Assembly: GCF_013409995.1 (NCBI RefSeq)
Contig: NZ_JACCBX010000008.1
Coordinates: forward strand, 1-64,000
Length of the DNA: 64,000 nt
Direction: 5' to 3'
Source: Neobacillus driksii
Lineage (GTDB): Bacteria > Bacillota > Bacilli > Bacillales > Cytobacillaceae
Each line of letters opens with the position of its first letter. The stretch's first letter is position 1. A program made the translations under genes and the position numbers. Below are positions 61,891-64,000 of this stretch, in pieces. The notes under the pieces are model-generated. The model saw only the letters and a list, made by a program, of their open reading frames with translations. It ran no database searches and had not been told where the DNA came from.

Positions 61891-63321
61891 TTAAAGAGAA
61901 TGAAGAGCTTCTGCAAACCTTTTAATTCCTTCATGTATTGACTCCTCATCTTCCCTAGCGAATGTAAATCGCACAAATCCCTTTTTGGATCCCATCGTGG
62001 AACCAGGGACATAAATAACTCCCCTTTTAATAGATTCCTCCAGTAATTGCATTTCGTTAAAGTCTTTTTTTATCCGGCACCATAAATGAATGCCTCCCTG
62101 AGGGATTGAAAATTCAACTTGTTCCTTTAAATAAAACGTAAGGCTAGTAATGATTTGATCCCTTCGTTTTTTTAACTCTTTCACCAAACTATTGAGATGT
62201 GAGTGAAAACTTTCTGATTCTAAAAAATCATTTGCAATCCATTGAGTAAAGCTAGCATGCCCGAAGTCGATTTGTTGTTTCGCATCGGATAGTCTTTCAA
62301 TGACTGGTTTTGGTCCAATAATCCAACCAATCCTTAACCCAGAAGCAACAATCTTTGATAAAGAGCTTATATACAAGACATTGCCATGAGTATCCATTGA
62401 TTTTAATGTTGTAACCTCTTCCCCTGAAAATGAGGTTAAACTATAGGGATCGTCTTCCACTACCGGAATCCCATGTTCAGAAGATAGCTCTAAAATCGCT
62501 TTCCTTCGGTTTTCCGTAAGTAAGGTCCCAGTAGGATTTTGAAAGGAAGGGTTTAAGAATATCATTTTAATTCGATGTTTTTTATGTAAAGTTAATAATT
62601 CTTCTGGGTTTATTCCATCCTTATCAACGGAAAGAAAATATGGTTTTATTCCGGCTGATTTAAAAATTGGAAGATTATAATTATAGGAAGGGTCCTCTAA
62701 AGCAACGGCATCTCCAGGCTTTAACAGGCATTGAACGACAAGGTGTAACGCCTGCTGCGCGCCAGATGTAATTAATATCGAAGAAGGATCGGATTCAATT
62801 CTCCGAAATTGCTTTACATGCTTTGTAATGGTCTCCCTAAGAATAAGGTTGCCTTGTGGATGATCATATCCTAAGCTTCCGATAAATGATCTAGAAGCGG
62901 TTATTTGTCTTAAAGAATCTAATGGAAACAGATTTTCTGATAGTTCTCCACTGGCTAAATTAATGAGTTTATGTTCAACTGCTTCTTTTCGGATCCTTTG
63001 GGTAACAGGTAAATTTGGTAAAAATGATCCTGCCTCTATGTACCTGTTCCAGCTCGGAATACGTTTCTTCGTAATCCCCCAGATATCCTTGCTTATGGTT
63101 GTCCCGCTTCCTCTATTTCGTTGAATCAGCCCATTGGATTCTAACTCATCATAAGCGGAAACCACTGTACTTCTGTTTACGTTAAGTTCCTTAGCTAAGT
63201 ATCTTTCTGATGGCAATGGTTTATCAGGCGGAAATGTACCATTGGCAATTCCATTTTCAATATATTCAGCAACCTGTTTATAGATGGCTTTTTTAGCCTT
63301 ACGATCTGGTTTCCAATCCAT
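61891..63321 (-). CDS. MocR-family GntR/aminotransferase regulator
   Basis: 476 residues. A GntR-type winged helix (residues 1-75: AIYKQVAEYIENGIANGTFP, PLPSERYLAKELNVNRSTVV, ELESNGLIQRNRGSGT) is fused to a class I aminotransferase domain with ITSGAQQALHLVVQCLLKPG, VEDDPYSLTSF and the PLP-binding Lys in SSLSKIVASGLRIGW. MocR regulators sense PLP-bound amino compounds. Their targets are often divergent, but no divergent gene is adjacent here. AAGGA 9 nt before ATG. Confidence 0.92.
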   Translation of the reverse strand: MDWKPDRKAKKAIYKQVAEYIENGIANGTFPPDKPLPSERYLAKELNVNRSTVVSAYDELESNGLIQRNRGSGTTISKDIWGITKKRIPSWNRYIEAGSFLPNLPVTQRIRKEAVEHKLINLASGELSENLFPLDSLRQITASRSFIGSLGYDHPQGNLILRETITKHVKQFRRIESDPSSILITSGAQQALHLVVQCLLKPGDAVALEDPSYNYNLPIFKSAGIKPYFLSVDKDGINPEELLTLHKKHRIKMIFLNPSFQNPTGTLLTENRRKAILELSSEHGIPVVEDDPYSLTSFSGEEVTTLKSMDTHGNVLYISSLSKIVASGLRIGWIIGPKPVIERLSDAKQQIDFGHASFTQWIANDFLESESFHSHLNSLVKELKKRRDQIITSLTFYLKEQVEFSIPQGGIHLWCRIKKDFNEMQLLEESIKRGVIYVPGSTMGSKKGFVRFTFAREDEESIHEGIKRFAEALHSL

Positions 63322-63465
63322 TGACTACAGTCCTTATGATTTTATTTTTCTACTTATATTATTTTTCTATTTCACGTTTTTACTCTAGAGTTATTCCCTA
63401 CCAGAAAAACTATAAAAAAATAACCTACCGAATTATTGAGTCAATAGGTAACAAAACAATATAAT

Positions 63466-63660
63466 TTATGCGAAAAATCTAATATAGACTCCAAGTGAAA
63501 TTAGAGATAAGGTAATAACCACAACATAAATTAACGTTAAGTTTGTGGTATTTCTTTTTGTCGATCCTCTATAATTTTCATCACTTTTTCCTGTGATTAG
63601 CAGTGTCGAAACAATTGCTATTAATAAAATAATAATGACCAAAACATACATAAAACTCAT
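63466..63660 (-). CDS. Small membrane protein (64 aa)
   Basis: Two hydrophobic segments, MYVLVIIILLIAIVSTLLIT and LTLIYVVVITLSLISLGVYI, joined by a polar loop SDENYRGSTKRNTT. RBS AGAGGTGG before ATG. Not recognised; the layout is that of a small two-helix membrane protein. Confidence 0.6.
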   Translation of the reverse strand: MSFMYVLVIIILLIAIVSTLLITGKSDENYRGSTKRNTTNLTLIYVVVITLSLISLGVYIRFFA

Positions 63661-63898
63661 GTTCCACCTCTAAACGTAATATTAAACTACTTAATAATAA
63701 GCTTAAGTAGTTAACTAGATTTGCATTCTTCTTAATGATAGCCAACTCTCTAAATAATTTATATTATAATATATATCTTTATATTAGTTACCATCCAATT
63801 AATAATTATTTTACCCATCCACTTTATTAACTTGTAACCTTAAATTCCTTTATTTTAAAAGAGGCATTAACGGCTTTCTTTCCTAGCAAATACAAAAA

Positions 63899-63919
63899 AC
63901 CGGGCAGAATCCGCCCGGT
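63899..63919 (-). terminator. Terminator of the gene at the right edge
   Basis: ACCGGGC and GCCCGGT stem; the minus strand continues TTTTTTG. Confidence 0.9.
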
Positions 63920-63949
63920 CCAGTTTGAATCGTTAACATCCGAATAAAA

Positions 63950-64000
63950 TTATGCTGCTGGGTTAACTTCTAATTCCACTTTAATTTTGATGTCTTTCCC
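63950..64000 (-). CDS. C-terminal end of an unidentified gene (partial)
   Basis: The last 16 codons GKDIKIKVELEVNPAA and TAA, open to the right edge, followed by a strong terminator 30 bp on. Too short to identify. Confidence 0.6.
   Translation of the reverse strand, partial: GKDIKIKVELEVNPAA

Overview
The window is about 64 kb of low-GC chromosome from an endospore-forming member of the Bacillaceae (Bacillus, Neobacillus, Peribacillus or Priestia-like). This rests on the GerA germinant-receptor gene, YuiD, YfmQ, YczE and MocR-type genes, Zur boxes with the Bacillus 10-1-10 layout, AGGAGG ribosome binding sites with many GTG and TTG starts, and Rho-independent terminators. I see no rRNA, no intact tRNA, no CRISPR array and no intact insertion sequence.

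Layout. 0-1 kb: frameshifted gerA-type gene running off the left edge. 1.2-9.1 kb: an accessory region with YuiD, a DJ-1/PfpI membrane protein fused to the stub of an ABC-ATPase gene, a tyrosine recombinase, and a run of small minus-strand orphan genes. Almost every orphan gene is followed within about 40 bp by one copy of a 90-110 bp imperfect-palindromic repeat. This gene-plus-repeat array beside a recombinase resembles an integron in outline but does not match the canonical attC core, and is the most unusual feature here. 9.1-16 kb: a zinc-limitation region with a CobW/YciC GTPase, a zinc-free L33, a ZnuA-like lipoprotein and three Zur boxes, then two convergent copies of a YcgR/YcgQ-type permease pair. 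16-20.3 kb: PPOX flavoprotein, MFS, PhzF, DUF429 and GNAT genes. 20.3-20.5 kb: six repeats phased at 21 bp in front of a DUF2809 gene. 20.9-25.7 kb: MoxR-DUF58-membrane operon and small genes. 26-28.4 kb: secreted penicillin acylase.

29-47 kb is a catabolic island: a V4R/PucR-type regulator, a GC-rich flavin monooxygenase, an SDR, a flavin reductase, an IacB-like small protein, an M19 dipeptidase, an MFS carrier, ketopantoate-reductase-like, hydroxyacyl-CoA and opine dehydrogenases, and a TRAP transporter. Three of its transcription units (regulator; SDR plus monooxygenase; reductase operon) start from the same composite promoter module, with identical internal spacing, so they probably form one regulon. 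Beside it lie remnants of a second copy of the same gene set (46.2-46.95 kb) and of a second DctM (36.9-37.0 kb), so this island has been duplicated and is decaying.

47-64 kb: sparse region with short repeats, a hydrolase, a frameshifted CDP-alcohol phosphatidyltransferase, DUF6544, an internally duplicated 1046-residue secreted hydrolase behind a cre site, a DnaD/DnaB-like replication pair with a secreted nuclease, PPOX protein, YfmQ, a MocR regulator and the end of an unidentified gene at the right edge.
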